This document shows, one piece after another, positions 41,509 to 49,641 of a DNA stretch of 64,000 nucleotides. The first letter of the stretch is position 1, and every line of letters starts with the position of its first letter. The position numbers and the translations under genes are program-made. The notes beneath the pieces are model-generated. The model did not search any database, had not been told where the DNA came from, and saw only the letters and a program-made list of their open reading frames with translations. Origin of the DNA: Stenotrophomonas sp. SAU14A_NAIMI4_8 (GTDB lineage: Bacteria; Pseudomonadota; Gammaproteobacteria; Xanthomonadales; Xanthomonadaceae); NCBI RefSeq assembly GCF_003086695.1, contig NZ_CP025999.1, positions 3,079,680 through 3,143,679 on the forward strand. The letters are read 5' to 3'.

Positions 41509-43416
41509 ATGCCGTATTCCCCCCGCGTCCTGGCCGCCGCCATCGCTGCGTTGTTCCTGTTCAGTGCCGTACCGTCGGCCGAAGCAGCGAAGAAGAAGGC
41601 CAGCCGCCCCGCCGCCGCGCAGAGTCGCCAGGCCGCCAAACCCAAGGCCAAGCCGCGCGCCGCCCCACGCCGCGCTGCGCCGCGCCCCACCGCCCCGGCC
41701 CGCGCCGTGCCGCGCGCCGTGCAGCTGGAGCGCCTGTACGACGAATACTGGGATGCCTCGATGCGGTTGAACCCGCTGCAGGCCACTTTCCAGGGCGAAA
41801 CCCGCTACAACGACCAGCTGCCCAACATCCTGTCGGCCGCCTGGCGCCAGCAATCGCACGATTTCACCGTGGAATGGCTGGGCAAAGTTGAAAAGGTCGG
41901 CAGTGACGGCCTGCAGGGCCAGGACCTGCTCAGCTACCAGATCTTCGTGCGCGACGCGCGCGCCACGCTGGACGCAGAACGCTACCCCAGCTGGATGATG
42001 CCGATCAGCCAGTACTACAACATCGGCAGCATCATGGCGATCCTCGGTGCCGGTGCCGGCGCCCAGCCCTTCAACACCGTGCAGGACTACGACACCTGGT
42101 CGCGCCGTTCGCTGGGCATTCCCCCGCTGTTCGACCAGGCCATCGACAACATGCGCCAGGGCATGAAGGCCGGCGTGGTGCAGCCGCGCGACCTGATGGA
42201 AAAGGTGCTGCCGCAGCTGGATGCAGTGATCAAGCCGACCGCCGAGGAAAGCATCTTCTGGTCGCCCATCCGCACCATGCCCGACAGCATTGCCGCCGAA
42301 GACAAGGCGCGCATCAGCGCCGAGTACAAGCGCATGATCGAACTGCGCATCATGCCGGCCTACCGCGCACTGCGTGGTTTCATCGCCACCGAATACCTGC
42401 CGGCCACCCGCGAAAGCACCGGCCTGGGCGCGCTGCCCGATGGCCAGGCCTGGTACGCCAACCTGATCGTGCAGACCACCGCCAGCGACCAGACCGCCGC
42501 GCAGCTGCATGCGCTGGGCGAACAGCGCGTGCAGGAGCTGCAGGCGCAGATCGCCGCGGTGATGAAGGAAAACAAACTGCGTGGTTCGCAGGCCAAGCTG
42601 CTGAAGAGCATGCGCAATGATCGCCAGTTCCAGTACGTGAACGCCGACGACCTGCTGAACCGCTACCGCCAGGTGCAGCAGCAGGTGTCCACGCGCCTGC
42701 CGCAGGTGCTGGATACGCTGCCCAAGGCCGGGCTGGAGATCCGCCCGGTCGATCCGGAACGCGCCCTGGCTGCCGCCGCAGCCGCCTACCAGCCGTCGCC
42801 GGCCGGACAGCCGGGCGTGCTTTACGTGAACACCCGCGACCTGCCCAGCCGCAAGCGCTGGAGCGTGCCGGTGCAGTACCTGCACGAAGCCATTCCCGGC
42901 CACCACGTGCAGCTGGGCCTGCAGCAGGAACTGGCCAAGCTGCCGCGCTTCCGCCGCCAGGGTGGCGATGTGGCCTTCATTGAAGGCTGGGGCCTGTATG
43001 CGGAAACCCTGGGCGATGAGCTGGGCGCCTACAACGATCCCTACGACCGCATCGGCTACCTCTACTCGCGCCTGCTGCGCGCCACCCGCGTGGTGGCCGA
43101 CACCGGCGTGCACGCGCAGGGCTGGAGCAAGCAGCAGGCGGTCAGCTATCTGCAGAAGAATGCAGACATGAGCGCCGACGATGCCAGCGCCGAAGTGGAG
43201 CGGATCATGGCCCAGCCCGGCCAGGCCCTGTCCAACGTGGCCGGCCTGACCACCATCGTCGCCCTGCGCGACAAGGCCCGCGCGCAGCAGGGCGCTGCGT
43301 TCGACCTGCGCCGCTTCCATGCCGAACTGCTGAAGGACGGCTCGATGCCGCTGGATGTCCTGGGTCGCAAGATGGACCGTTGGATGGCCCAGCCCGCCGC
43401 AGCGGCCACGCCATGA
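41509..43416 (+). CDS. DUF885-family putative zinc metallopeptidase
   Basis: 635 residues. A signal peptide (RVLAAAIAALFLFSAVPSAEA) is followed by a Lys/Ala/Pro-rich linker of about 50 residues and the DUF885 domain. VQYLHEAIPGHHVQLGLQQE contains HExxxGHH, the proposed zinc site, and FIEGWGLYAETLGDELGAY the downstream Glu. WYANLIVQTTASDQTAAQL and KAGLEIRPVDPE are further family blocks. DUF885 proteins are predicted exported peptidases or hydrolases. The stop overlaps the start of the VOC protein gene by 4 bases. Confidence 0.92.
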   Translation: MPYSPRVLAAAIAALFLFSAVPSAEAAKKKASRPAAAQSRQAAKPKAKPRAAPRRAAPRPTAPARAVPRAVQLERLYDEYWDASMRLNPLQATFQGETRYNDQLPNILSAAWRQQSHDFTVEWLGKVEKVGSDGLQGQDLLSYQIFVRDARATLDAERYPSWMMPISQYYNIGSIMAILGAGAGAQPFNTVQDYDTWSRRSLGIPPLFDQAIDNMRQGMKAGVVQPRDLMEKVLPQLDAVIKPTAEESIFWSPIRTMPDSIAAEDKARISAEYKRMIELRIMPAYRALRGFIATEYLPATRESTGLGALPDGQAWYANLIVQTTASDQTAAQLHALGEQRVQELQAQIAAVMKENKLRGSQAKLLKSMRNDRQFQYVNADDLLNRYRQVQQQVSTRLPQVLDTLPKAGLEIRPVDPERALAAAAAAYQPSPAGQPGVLYVNTRDLPSRKRWSVPVQYLHEAIPGHHVQLGLQQELAKLPRFRRQGGDVAFIEGWGLYAETLGDELGAYNDPYDRIGYLYSRLLRATRVVADTGVHAQGWSKQQAVSYLQKNADMSADDASAEVERIMAQPGQALSNVAGLTTIVALRDKARAQQGAAFDLRRFHAELLKDGSMPLDVLGRKMDRWMAQPAAAATP

Positions 43417-43814
43417 GCGAGGCCGGCGCACTGCTGGGCATCCACCATGCGGCGCTGATCTGCAGCGACTACGCGCGTTCGAAGGAGTTCTACGTGCGCG
43501 TGCTGGGCCTGCGCGTGCTGGCCGAAAACCACCGTCCCGCACGCGACTCGTGGAAGTTGGACCTGGCCCTGCCCGACGGTGGACAGCTGGAACTGTTCTC
43601 GTTCCCCGCACCGCCACCGCGGCCCAGCCGGCCCGAAGCACAGGGCCTGCGCCATCTGGCCTTCCGGGTGGCCGCACTGGAACCGTTCATCCAGCGCCTG
43701 GCCGACCACGGCGTGGCCTGCGAACCGATCCGCGTGGACGAATACACCGGCGCCCGCTTCACCTTCTTCGTCGACCCCGACGGCCTGCCGCTGGAACTGT
43801 ACGAAGTCGTCTGA
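43413..43814 (+). CDS. VOC/glyoxalase-fold protein (YaeR-like)
   Basis: 133 residues from ATG 43413, overlapping the previous stop (ATGA). It starts LLGIHHAALICSDYARSKEF, with a metal-ligand His, and continues SWKLDLALPDGGQLELFSFP (Glu ligand), EAQGLRHLAFRVAALEPFIQ (His ligand) and FTFFVDPDGLPLELYEVV (Glu ligand). All four ligand positions of a metal-dependent vicinal-oxygen-chelate enzyme are present, as in E. coli YaeR. The substrate is unknown. Confidence 0.9.
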   Translation: MSEAGALLGIHHAALICSDYARSKEFYVRVLGLRVLAENHRPARDSWKLDLALPDGGQLELFSFPAPPPRPSRPEAQGLRHLAFRVAALEPFIQRLADHGVACEPIRVDEYTGARFTFFVDPDGLPLELYEVV

Positions 43815-43817
43815 GCC

Positions 43818-43856
43818 GGGGTCGGATCCCTTTCCACAGGAAAGGGCTCTGACCCC
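43818..43856. repeat. REP-like hairpin, copy 1
   Basis: GGGGTCGGATCCCTTTCC and its near-complement GGAAAGGGCTCTGACCCC form a 39-bp imperfect palindrome. Five other copies occur at 43875, 44214, 48144, 48998 and 49057. All are intergenic and directly after genes, so they may also act as terminators. Confidence 0.8.
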
Positions 43857-43874
43857 ATCCACGCGCTCCCCAAT

Positions 43875-43914
43875 GGGGTCAGAGCCCGTTGCACAGCAAC
43901 GGGATCCGACCCCC
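43875..43914. repeat. REP-like hairpin, copy 2
   Basis: GGGGTCAGAGCCCGTTGC...GCAACGGGATCCGACCCC, with the same ends as copy 1 and a different inner stem (CGTTGC/GCAACG). Confidence 0.8.
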
Positions 43915-43924
43915 TGTCGTTCCG

Positions 43925-44165
43925 ACAGACCGCGGGAAACTGTCAGAGGCGGGGCGGTGTGGGCTTGCAGGACCGCAGGCGCCATGGGCCCGAGGCATGC
44001 CTCGGGCGGGTTGGGCAGGACGCCCAACCCCGGTCTTGCCGTGCGCGCAGGACAGCGCGCACGAGCAAGGCGCCTACGAGCCCCCATGGACGGGTTTACG
44101 GCGTGTCCTGCAAGCCCACACCGCCCCGCCATTCCACGGAATGCCGCCCTTGCTTCGGCTTCGGC
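43925..44165. repeat. Long palindromic element with hexamer microsatellite, copy A
   Basis: The ends are GCGGGGCGGTGTGGGCTTGC and GCAAGCCCACACCGCCCCGC, exact complements. Inside are further hairpins: GGCCCGAGGCATGCCTCGGG-like 43989-44008, GGTTGGGCAGGACGCCCAACC and GCGCGCAGGACAGCGCGC. The centre has CATGGACGGGTTTACGGCGTG. After CCACGGAATGCCG comes (TTCGGC)2. Copies B, C and D share the ends and centre. Confidence 0.75.
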
Positions 44166-44213
44166 AGGTGCAGGGCGCAGCCCAGCTCTGACCCCATCCA
44201 CGCGATGCCCGGT

Positions 44214-44251
44214 GGGGTCAGAGCCCGTTGCGCAGCAACGGGCTCCGACCC
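44214..44251. repeat. REP-like hairpin, copy 3
   Basis: GGGGTCAGAGCCCGTTGC...GCAACGGGCTCCGACCC, nearly identical to copy 2. It runs straight into the perfect palindrome GGTGTCGACCAAGGTCGACACC-type unit at 44252-44273 that recurs in the array at 62.6 kb. Confidence 0.8.
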
Positions 44252-44299
44252 GGTGTCGACCAAGGTCGACACCTACCCTTCGGCTTCCGCCTCTGCGGG

Positions 44300-44318
44300 T
44301 GCAGGGCGCAGCCCTGCA
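44300..44318. repeat. GC hairpin module (TGCAGGGC type)
   Basis: TGCAGGGC-GCA-GCCCTGCA. The same module occurs at 63660-63678 and, with TGC as loop, at 62344-62364, each time next to a hexamer microsatellite or its degenerate form (here TTCGGCTTCCGC). Confidence 0.7.
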
Positions 44319-44406
44319 AAGCCCTCCCTCTTCCCCATACCCACCCGAATGGGTATACAGTCGCCCTGTACCGGCATCGTGCCGGAATGAACCCTGGGAG
44401 GGGACC

Positions 44407-44856
44407 ATGCGCAAGACCTTCAAGACCCTGCTGCTGGCACTGCCGCTGTGCCTGGCCGCGCTCTCGGCGCAGGCCGCCGACAGTGCCGCCGGCCGCTGGA
44501 AGACCATCGACGACAAGACCGGCAAGGTGAAGTCGATCGTCGAGATCACCCAGGCCGCCAACGGCACGCTGTCTGGCAAGGTGGTCGACATCCTGCATTC
44601 GGACAAGGGCCCGAACCCGGTCTGCGATGGCTGCGAAGGCGCCAACAAGAACAAGCCGGTGAAGGGCATGACCATCCTGTGGAACCTGTCGCAGGACAAG
44701 GGCAGCCACAGCAAGTGGTCCGGCGGCACCATCCTGGACCCGGCCAACGGCAAGACCTACAAGTCCAAGATCGAACTGCAGCCCGGCGGCGGCAAGCTGG
44801 ACGTGTCCGGCTGCATCGCATTCATCTGCCGCGCGCAGACCTGGGTGCGCGAGTAA
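44407..44856 (+). CDS. DUF2147 secreted protein
   Basis: 149 residues from ATG 44407, with GGGAGGGG just upstream. The signal peptide is LLLALPLCLAALSAQAADS. AAGRWKTIDDKTGKVKSIVE starts the DUF2147 domain, a small lipocalin-like beta-barrel, and GKVVDIL, PVCDGCEGANKNKPVKGMTI and NGKTYKSKIELQPGGGKLDV are its standard blocks; CIAFICRAQTWVR ends it. The family is periplasmic and of unknown function, possibly ligand binding. Earlier open sequence in this frame is intergenic repeat DNA. The metG promoter follows its terminator. Confidence 0.92.
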   Translation: MRKTFKTLLLALPLCLAALSAQAADSAAGRWKTIDDKTGKVKSIVEITQAANGTLSGKVVDILHSDKGPNPVCDGCEGANKNKPVKGMTILWNLSQDKGSHSKWSGGTILDPANGKTYKSKIELQPGGGKLDVSGCIAFICRAQTWVRE

Positions 44857-44880
44857 CCCGCCCCACCCCGCGCAACACTC

Positions 44881-44906
44881 CGTGACCCGGCCCCGGCCGG
44901 GTCACG
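44881..44906 (+). terminator. Terminator-like hairpin before metG
   Basis: CGTGACCCGGC and GCCGGGTCACG form a perfect 11-bp stem with a 4-base loop, 24 bases after the DUF2147 stop. There is no U-tract. Confidence 0.6.
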
Positions 44907-44958
44907 ACGTTGCGGGCGTGCGATAATCTGCGGTTCCCCTCGGCTGCACCCCGCGACC

Positions 44959-47040
44959 ATGACCCGTACCGCGCTCGTCACCACCGCCCTGCCCTACGCC
45001 AACGGCCCGCTGCACCTGGGCCATCTGGTCGGCTACATCCAGGCTGACATCTGGGTGCGCGCGCGGCGAATGAGCGGCGGCAAGGCCTGGTTCGTCTGCG
45101 CCGACGACACCCATGGCACGCCGATCATGCTGGCCGCCGAGAAGGCCGGGGTCACCCCGGAAACCTTCATCGCCAACATCCAGGCCAGCCACGAACGTGA
45201 CTTTGCCGCCTTCGGCGTGGCCTTCGACCACTACGATTCGACCAACTCGGCGGCCAACAAGGCGCTGACCGAACAGTTCTACCTGAAGCTGGAAGCGGCC
45301 GGCCACATCAGCCGTCGCTCGGTGGCGCAGTTCTACGACCCGGCCAAGGGCATGTTCCTGCCCGACCGCTACGTGAAGGGCATCTGCCCCAACTGCGGCA
45401 GCGCCGACCAGTACGGCGACAACTGCGAAGTGTGCGGCGCCACCTACGCGCCCACCGACCTGAAGGAACCGCGTTCGGTCATTTCCGGGGCCACCCCGGA
45501 GATGCGCGATTCGGAACACTTCTTCTTCGAGGTCGGCCACTTCGATGCGTTCCTGCGCGAATGGCTGGCCGGCGACGTCGCCCTGCCGGGCGTGAAGGCC
45601 AAGCTGGGTGAGTGGCTGAACGCCGAAGGCGGCCTGCGCGCGTGGGACATCTCGCGCGATGCGCCGTACTTCGGTTTCCAGATTCCCGGCCAGCCGGGCA
45701 AATACTTCTACGTCTGGCTGGATGCGCCGATCGGCTACCTGTCCAGCTTCCAGACCCTGTGCGGCAAGCTGGGCGAAGACTTCGACGCGCACCTGCGCGC
45801 CGGCACCAGCACCGAACTGCACCACTTCATCGGCAAGGACATCGTCAACTTCCACGGCCTGTTCTGGCCGGCCGTGCTGCATGGCACCGGCCACCGCGCG
45901 CCCACCCGCCTGCACGTGAACGGTTACCTGACCGTGGACGGCGCCAAGATGAGCAAGTCGCGCGGCACCTTCGTGATGGCGCGCACCTTCCTGGACGCCG
46001 GCCTGGAACCGGAAGCGCTGCGCTACTACTACGCGGCCAAGACCAGCGGCGGCGTGGACGACCTGGACCTGAACCTGGGCGACTTCATCGCCCGCGTCAA
46101 CGCCGATCTGGTTGGCAAGTTCGTCAACCTGGCCAGCCGCTGCGCCGGCTTCATCAGCAAGCGCTTCGACGGCCTGCTGGCCACCCAGCTGCCCGACGCG
46201 GCGCAGTACCAGCGTTTCGTCGATGGCCTGGCACCGATCCGCGAAGCCTACGAGCGCAACGATCCGGCCGCGGCCATCCGCTTGACCATGGCCCTGGCCG
46301 ACGAAGCCAACCGCTACATCGACGATGTGAAGCCCTGGGTGATCGCCAAGCAGGAAGGCGCCGATGCGCAGCTGCAGGCGGTCTGCAGCCAGGGCCTGAA
46401 CCTGTTCCGCGTGCTGGTGACTGCGCTGAAGCCGGTGCTGCCGACCACCGCCGCCCAGGCCGAAGCGTTCCTGGCCGCACCGGTCAACGACTGGACCGCG
46501 CTGGCACAGCCGCTGCTGGGCCACCGCATTGCCGAGTACACCCCGCTGTTCACCCGTATCGACCCGAAGAAGATTGACGCCATGATCGACGCCTCCAAGG
46601 ACACCCTGCAGCCGGCCGCCGCTGCCGCCCCCGCCGCCAAGCCCGAGGCCGCCAAGCCGGCCGCCCCGGCCCCGGCCAAGGACGAAGCCAACAGCGCCGA
46701 CGCGCCGGCCTACATCGGCATCGACGATTTCGCCAAGCTCGACCTGCGCATCGGCAAGGTGCTGGTGTGCGAATTCGTGGAAGGCTCGGACAAGCTGCTG
46801 CGCTTCGAGCTGGACGCCGGCGACCTGGGCAAGCGCCAGATCTTCTCCGGCATCCGCGCCAGCTACGGCGAACCGGAAGCGCTGGTCGGCCGCAGCGTGG
46901 TGTTCATTGCCAACCTGGCCCCGCGCAAGATGCGCTTCGGCCTGAGCGAAGGCATGATCCTGTCGGCCGGTTTCGACGGCGGCGCGCTGGCACTGCTGGA
47001 CGCCGACAGCGGCGCGCAGCCCGGCATGCCGGTCCGCTGA
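44959..47040 (+). CDS. metG: Methionyl-tRNA synthetase
   Basis: 693 residues, the usual length for the dimeric bacterial form. It charges tRNA-Met for initiation and elongation. The start MTRTALVTTALPYANGPLHL leads into the HIGH-type motif HLGH (residues 19-22), and the KMSKS loop is K330-MSKSRG. CPNCGSADQYGDNCEVC is the zinc knuckle of the connective-peptide domain. An Ala/Pro/Lys-rich linker (about 555-580) joins the C-terminal EMAPII-like tRNA-binding dimerisation domain, which starts IGIDDFAKLDLRIGKVLVCE. Confidence 0.98.
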   Translation: MTRTALVTTALPYANGPLHLGHLVGYIQADIWVRARRMSGGKAWFVCADDTHGTPIMLAAEKAGVTPETFIANIQASHERDFAAFGVAFDHYDSTNSAANKALTEQFYLKLEAAGHISRRSVAQFYDPAKGMFLPDRYVKGICPNCGSADQYGDNCEVCGATYAPTDLKEPRSVISGATPEMRDSEHFFFEVGHFDAFLREWLAGDVALPGVKAKLGEWLNAEGGLRAWDISRDAPYFGFQIPGQPGKYFYVWLDAPIGYLSSFQTLCGKLGEDFDAHLRAGTSTELHHFIGKDIVNFHGLFWPAVLHGTGHRAPTRLHVNGYLTVDGAKMSKSRGTFVMARTFLDAGLEPEALRYYYAAKTSGGVDDLDLNLGDFIARVNADLVGKFVNLASRCAGFISKRFDGLLATQLPDAAQYQRFVDGLAPIREAYERNDPAAAIRLTMALADEANRYIDDVKPWVIAKQEGADAQLQAVCSQGLNLFRVLVTALKPVLPTTAAQAEAFLAAPVNDWTALAQPLLGHRIAEYTPLFTRIDPKKIDAMIDASKDTLQPAAAAAPAAKPEAAKPAAPAPAKDEANSADAPAYIGIDDFAKLDLRIGKVLVCEFVEGSDKLLRFELDAGDLGKRQIFSGIRASYGEPEALVGRSVVFIANLAPRKMRFGLSEGMILSAGFDGGALALLDADSGAQPGMPVR

Positions 47041-47048
47041 GGCACCCC

Positions 47049-47070
47049 GGGCGCGGCCCGCGCCGCGCCC
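47049..47070 (+). terminator. Hairpin after metG
   Basis: GGGCGCGGC and GCCGCGCCC form a 9-bp perfect stem with a 4-base loop eight bases past the metG stop. There is no U-tract. Confidence 0.55.
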
Positions 47071-47100
47071 GATCCGCACACCGCCACGGAAGGCACCGCC

Positions 47101-47706
47101 ATGGGAGAGAGCAGGATGGAGCTGGCGCTGTTCGATTTCGACCACACCATCACCACCTGCGATACCTATGGCCGCTTCGTGCGCCGCGTGGCCACGCCCG
47201 AACAGCTGGCGCGTGCGTGGTGGAAGGTGGGCCCATGGTTGCTGGCCTACCGCCTGCGCATCATTTCCGCCGAACGCATCCGCGCGCGGGTGACCCGCCT
47301 GACCTTCAGCGAACGCCACGCCGATGACATCGCCACGCTGGCCGCCGGCTTCGCCCGCGAGGTGCTGCCCGAGGTGATGCGGCCGGAAATGCTGGAACAG
47401 ATCCGCTGGCACAAGGAACAGCAGCACACCGTGGTGGTGGTGTCCGGTTCGCTGGATCTGTACCTGCGGCCGTGGTGCGAACAGTGGGGCCTGCAGTTGA
47501 TCTGCAACCGGCTGGAAAGCCAGGACGGCCGTTTGACCGGGCGCTACGCCGACGGCGACTGTGGCCCGCGCAAGGTCGACCACATCCGCCGCCGCTTCGA
47601 CCTGTCACGCTATGTGCGCATCCACGCCTACGGCGACAGCTACGAAGACCGCCCCATGCTGGCCCTCGCCCACGAGCGCTGGTACCGCGGCAAGCCCCTG
47701 AAATAA
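47101..47706 (+). CDS. HAD-IB family phosphatase (SerB/YfhB-like)
   Basis: 201 residues; ATG 47101 has AAGG upstream and ATG 47116 has GGAGAG, so either could be used. Motif I is [18 protein letters not shown], motif [17 protein letters not shown], and motif III with motif [15 protein letters not shown] and [14 protein letters not shown]. This matches the HAD-IB group of phosphoserine phosphatase-like enzymes, including E. coli YfhB (PgpC) and CicA, which act on lipid or small phosphates. Its substrate here is not determined. Confidence 0.88.
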   Translation: MGESRMELALFDFDHTITTCDTYGRFVRRVATPEQLARAWWKVGPWLLAYRLRIISAERIRARVTRLTFSERHADDIATLAAGFAREVLPEVMRPEMLEQIRWHKEQQHTVVVVSGSLDLYLRPWCEQWGLQLICNRLESQDGRLTGRYADGDCGPRKVDHIRRRFDLSRYVRIHAYGDSYEDRPMLALAHERWYRGKPLK

Positions 47707-47729
47707 CCAACGCGCAGCCTTCGCCACGC

Positions 47730-48143
47730 ATGAGCCTGATCCCGCCCTTGACCGAACGCCTGGACCGCCTGTTGCCGCAGACCCAATGTGGCCAATGCGG
47801 CTTTGATGGCTGCCGCCCGTACGCGCAGGCCATGGCCCGTGGCGACGCCGGCGTGGACCGCTGCCCGCCTGGCGGCGATGCCGGGGCGCGCGCACTGGCA
47901 CAGGTGCTGGGCGTAGCTGCCGTGCCGTTCGACCGCACGCGCGGCGCGCACAAGCCACCGCAGGTGGCGGTGATCGTGGAAGCGGACTGCATCGGCTGCA
48001 CCAAATGCATCCAGGCCTGCCCGGTGGATGCGATCGTCGGCGGCGCCAAGTACATGCACACCGTCATTGCCGACCTGTGCACCGGCTGCGAGCTGTGCAT
48101 TCCGCCGTGCCCGGTGGACTGCATCGATCTGCAGCTTTTGTAA
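47730..48143 (+). CDS. rnfB: RnfB-like ferredoxin, short form
   Basis: 137 residues from ATG 47730. The N-terminal part has the CxxC-x4-C iron-sulfur motif [16 protein letters not shown] of the RnfB Fe-S domain. Two [4Fe-4S] ferredoxin motifs follow: [19 protein letters not shown] and [18 protein letters not shown]. Full RnfB has an N-terminal membrane helix, absent here, and no other rnf/rsx subunit gene is adjacent, so it probably works as a soluble electron carrier. This stand-alone form is usual in Xanthomonadaceae. A REP-like hairpin begins directly after the stop codon. Confidence 0.9.
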   Translation: MSLIPPLTERLDRLLPQTQCGQCGFDGCRPYAQAMARGDAGVDRCPPGGDAGARALAQVLGVAAVPFDRTRGAHKPPQVAVIVEADCIGCTKCIQACPVDAIVGGAKYMHTVIADLCTGCELCIPPCPVDCIDLQLL

Positions 48144-48182
48144 GGGGTCAGATCCCTTTTCGTAGAAAAGGGCTCTGACCCC
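48144..48182. repeat. REP-like hairpin, copy 4
   Basis: GGGGTCAGATCCCTTTTC...GAAAAGGGCTCTGACCCC starts at the base after the rnfB stop codon and probably doubles as its terminator. Confidence 0.8.
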
Positions 48183-48417
48183 ATTCCGCGAAGCTAGTCG
48201 CAATCGACCCACACCGCCGCGCCCCACGTCCGCGCAAGCACGACACTTGTCGCAGATTGCCCGCTCGGTCGAGGCGCTTGCGGCGCAGCGGCATGGCAAC
48301 CATCAACCCGATGCAACACTGCCGCAAGCGTCCTGCTGCGAAGTGGAATGCAACGATTCTGATGGGCATTCGGCCGCAGCACGGCTATAGATGGCGTGCC
48401 ACTGATAACGAGTGGCC

Positions 48418-48573
48418 GGGTCTCGAAAACCCGCGACGTAAGACGTTGTTCACGCTTGCCAGCCGGCGTCACATTGCGTGGCGCCGGCTGGCAATCCGTC
48501 TGCCGGCTATGGCGGGCGGAGCGTGGGGGTCTTCGCGCCCACCGGTTTCGTCTTGCGTCCCGGTTTTCGAGCC
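48418..48573 (+). ncRNA. Large predicted RNA structure upstream of a small gene
   Basis: GGGTCTCGAAAACCCGCGAC with GTAAGACG (48418-48445) is complementary, with a few mismatches and G-U pairs, to CGTCTTGCGTC with CCGGTTTTCGAGCC (48549-48573). Inside, TTGCCAGCCGGCG (48456-48468) and CGCCGGCTGGCAA (48482-48494) form a perfect 13-bp stem. The small gene at 48633 begins 60 bases later. It could be an mRNA leader, an RNA in its own right or a mobile hairpin element. Confidence 0.5.
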
Positions 48574-48632
48574 ACGTCTCCGTCCGCCACCCTCACGTGG
48601 CGGCTACCGAATGCCTTGCACGGAGCACTGCC

Positions 48633-48992
48633 ATGAAGACACCCGACATTTCCCACCTGCACGCGCGCACCGCGCCCGCCCCTGGCGATGCGGCAGACAC
48701 CTGCAACCCCAACACCCTGGCGGCGACCCTGCGCGCCATCGGCCACGGCAGCGCCGCCGATGGCCAACCCTGGCCCGAGCACGCCCAACAACCGGGCCGG
48801 CAACGCGCCCTGGCCGACGCCGACTGCGCCCTGGCCGGGCTGCGCGTGGTGCAGGAAATCATGCTGGCCGCCGAACGCACCCGCCAGAACGGCGAGGTGC
48901 AGGAACACGTCGGCGACCGTGTGATGGAAGGCCTGATGCTGGCCTCTATCGGCCTGTGCGCGCAGGCCAGTGCGCAGCTGCAGCCACGCTAG
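48633..48992 (+). CDS. Small hypothetical protein behind a structured leader
   Basis: 119 residues from ATG 48633, with CGGAG about nine bases upstream. The frame remains open to 48396, but that part lies in the RNA-like element and has a biased, Arg-rich composition. The protein has an Asn/Pro-rich start (GDAADTCNPNTLAATLRAIG) and a helical end (LAGLRVVQEIMLAAERTRQN, GDRVMEGLMLASIGLCAQAS). It is reminiscent of small DUF3077-like proteins, but the family is not certain. It is followed by two REP-like hairpins. Confidence 0.6.
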   Translation: MKTPDISHLHARTAPAPGDAADTCNPNTLAATLRAIGHGSAADGQPWPEHAQQPGRQRALADADCALAGLRVVQEIMLAAERTRQNGEVQEHVGDRVMEGLMLASIGLCAQASAQLQPR

Positions 48993-48997
48993 TTGAA

Positions 48998-49036
48998 GGG
49001 GTCAGAGCCCTTTCCTGCGGAAAGGGATCTGACCCC
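48998..49036. repeat. REP-like hairpin, copy 5
   Basis: GGGGTCAGAGCCCTTTCC...GGAAAGGGATCTGACCCC, five bases after the small gene's stop codon. Confidence 0.8.
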
Positions 49037-49056
49037 AGCAGGATTACGGCACGGAC

Positions 49057-49094
49057 GGGGTCAGATCCCTTTTCGCAGAAAAGGGCGCTGACCC
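49057..49094. repeat. REP-like hairpin, copy 6
   Basis: GGGGTCAGATCCCTTTTC...GAAAAGGGCGCTGACCC, 20 bases after copy 5 and just past the end of the RidA gene on the other strand. Confidence 0.8.
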
Positions 49095-49103
49095 TGAACA
49101 GCG

Positions 49104-49451
49104 TTACGGCACGGCCGCCGTGATCACGATCTCGACCTTCCACTCGGCGTGCGCCAGCTTGGCCTCGAACGTGGCGCGGGCCGGGGTTGCGCCTTCAACC
49201 ACCCACTCATCCCACGCCTTGTTCATGCCGTCGAAATCGGCGATGTCGGCCAGGAACACTTCCGCACGCAGCACGTGCTGGCGGTCGCTGGCCACCAGTG
49301 CCAGCAGCTTGTCGATCTCGGCCAGCACCTGCCGGGTCTGCCCCGTGATGTCCTGGCTGGTGTCTTCCGGAATCTGGCCGGAAAGGTAGGCGACCTTGTT
49401 GTGCACGGTCATTTCGGACATACGCGGTCCGACGTCGTAACGCTCCATCAT
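49104..49451 (-). CDS. RidA-family protein
   Basis: 115 residues from ATG 49451, with AGGAG eight bases upstream. YDVGPRMSEMTVHNKVAYLS, GQIPEDTSQDITGQTRQVLA, VLRAEVFLADIADFDGMNKA and TPARATFEAKLAHAEWKVEI are RidA/YjgF blocks; the catalytic-site Arg is in ARATFE. RidA proper hydrolyses reactive enamine/imine intermediates. This sequence is closer to the RutC/YoaB-like subgroups, so the exact substrate is open. Confidence 0.92.
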   Translation of the reverse strand: MMERYDVGPRMSEMTVHNKVAYLSGQIPEDTSQDITGQTRQVLAEIDKLLALVASDRQHVLRAEVFLADIADFDGMNKAWDEWVVEGATPARATFEAKLAHAEWKVEIVITAAVP

Positions 49452-49641
49452 GGGCGTGGCTCCTGCGGGTGGACAGACCTGCATTCTCACCCACCCGGCG
49501 TGCGAAGTGTGTGCCCGGCGCGGCCACTGCATCCGGCCAGCCTGCGCACAGTCCGGCGCTGGTCAAACGGCGGCGACAGGCGCACGATGCGCCACGCTGC
49601 GTTGACACCGCCCTCGCCCCCACTGACGCACCCTTGCGCCG

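Noticed and set aside
41353..43677. A 774-codon minus-strand open frame
   Set aside because: It is antisense to the DUF885 and VOC genes, which have clear family motifs; the composition is Gln/Ala/His-rich.
44902..47583. An 893-codon minus-strand open frame opposite metG
   Set aside because: It is a shadow of GC-rich metG codons, with His/Gln/Val-rich composition and no ribosome site or family motif.
48396..48632. N-terminal extension of the small gene through the RNA-like element
   Set aside because: The extension is Arg-rich, reads through both hairpin arms and lacks a ribosome site; the ATG at 48633 has one.
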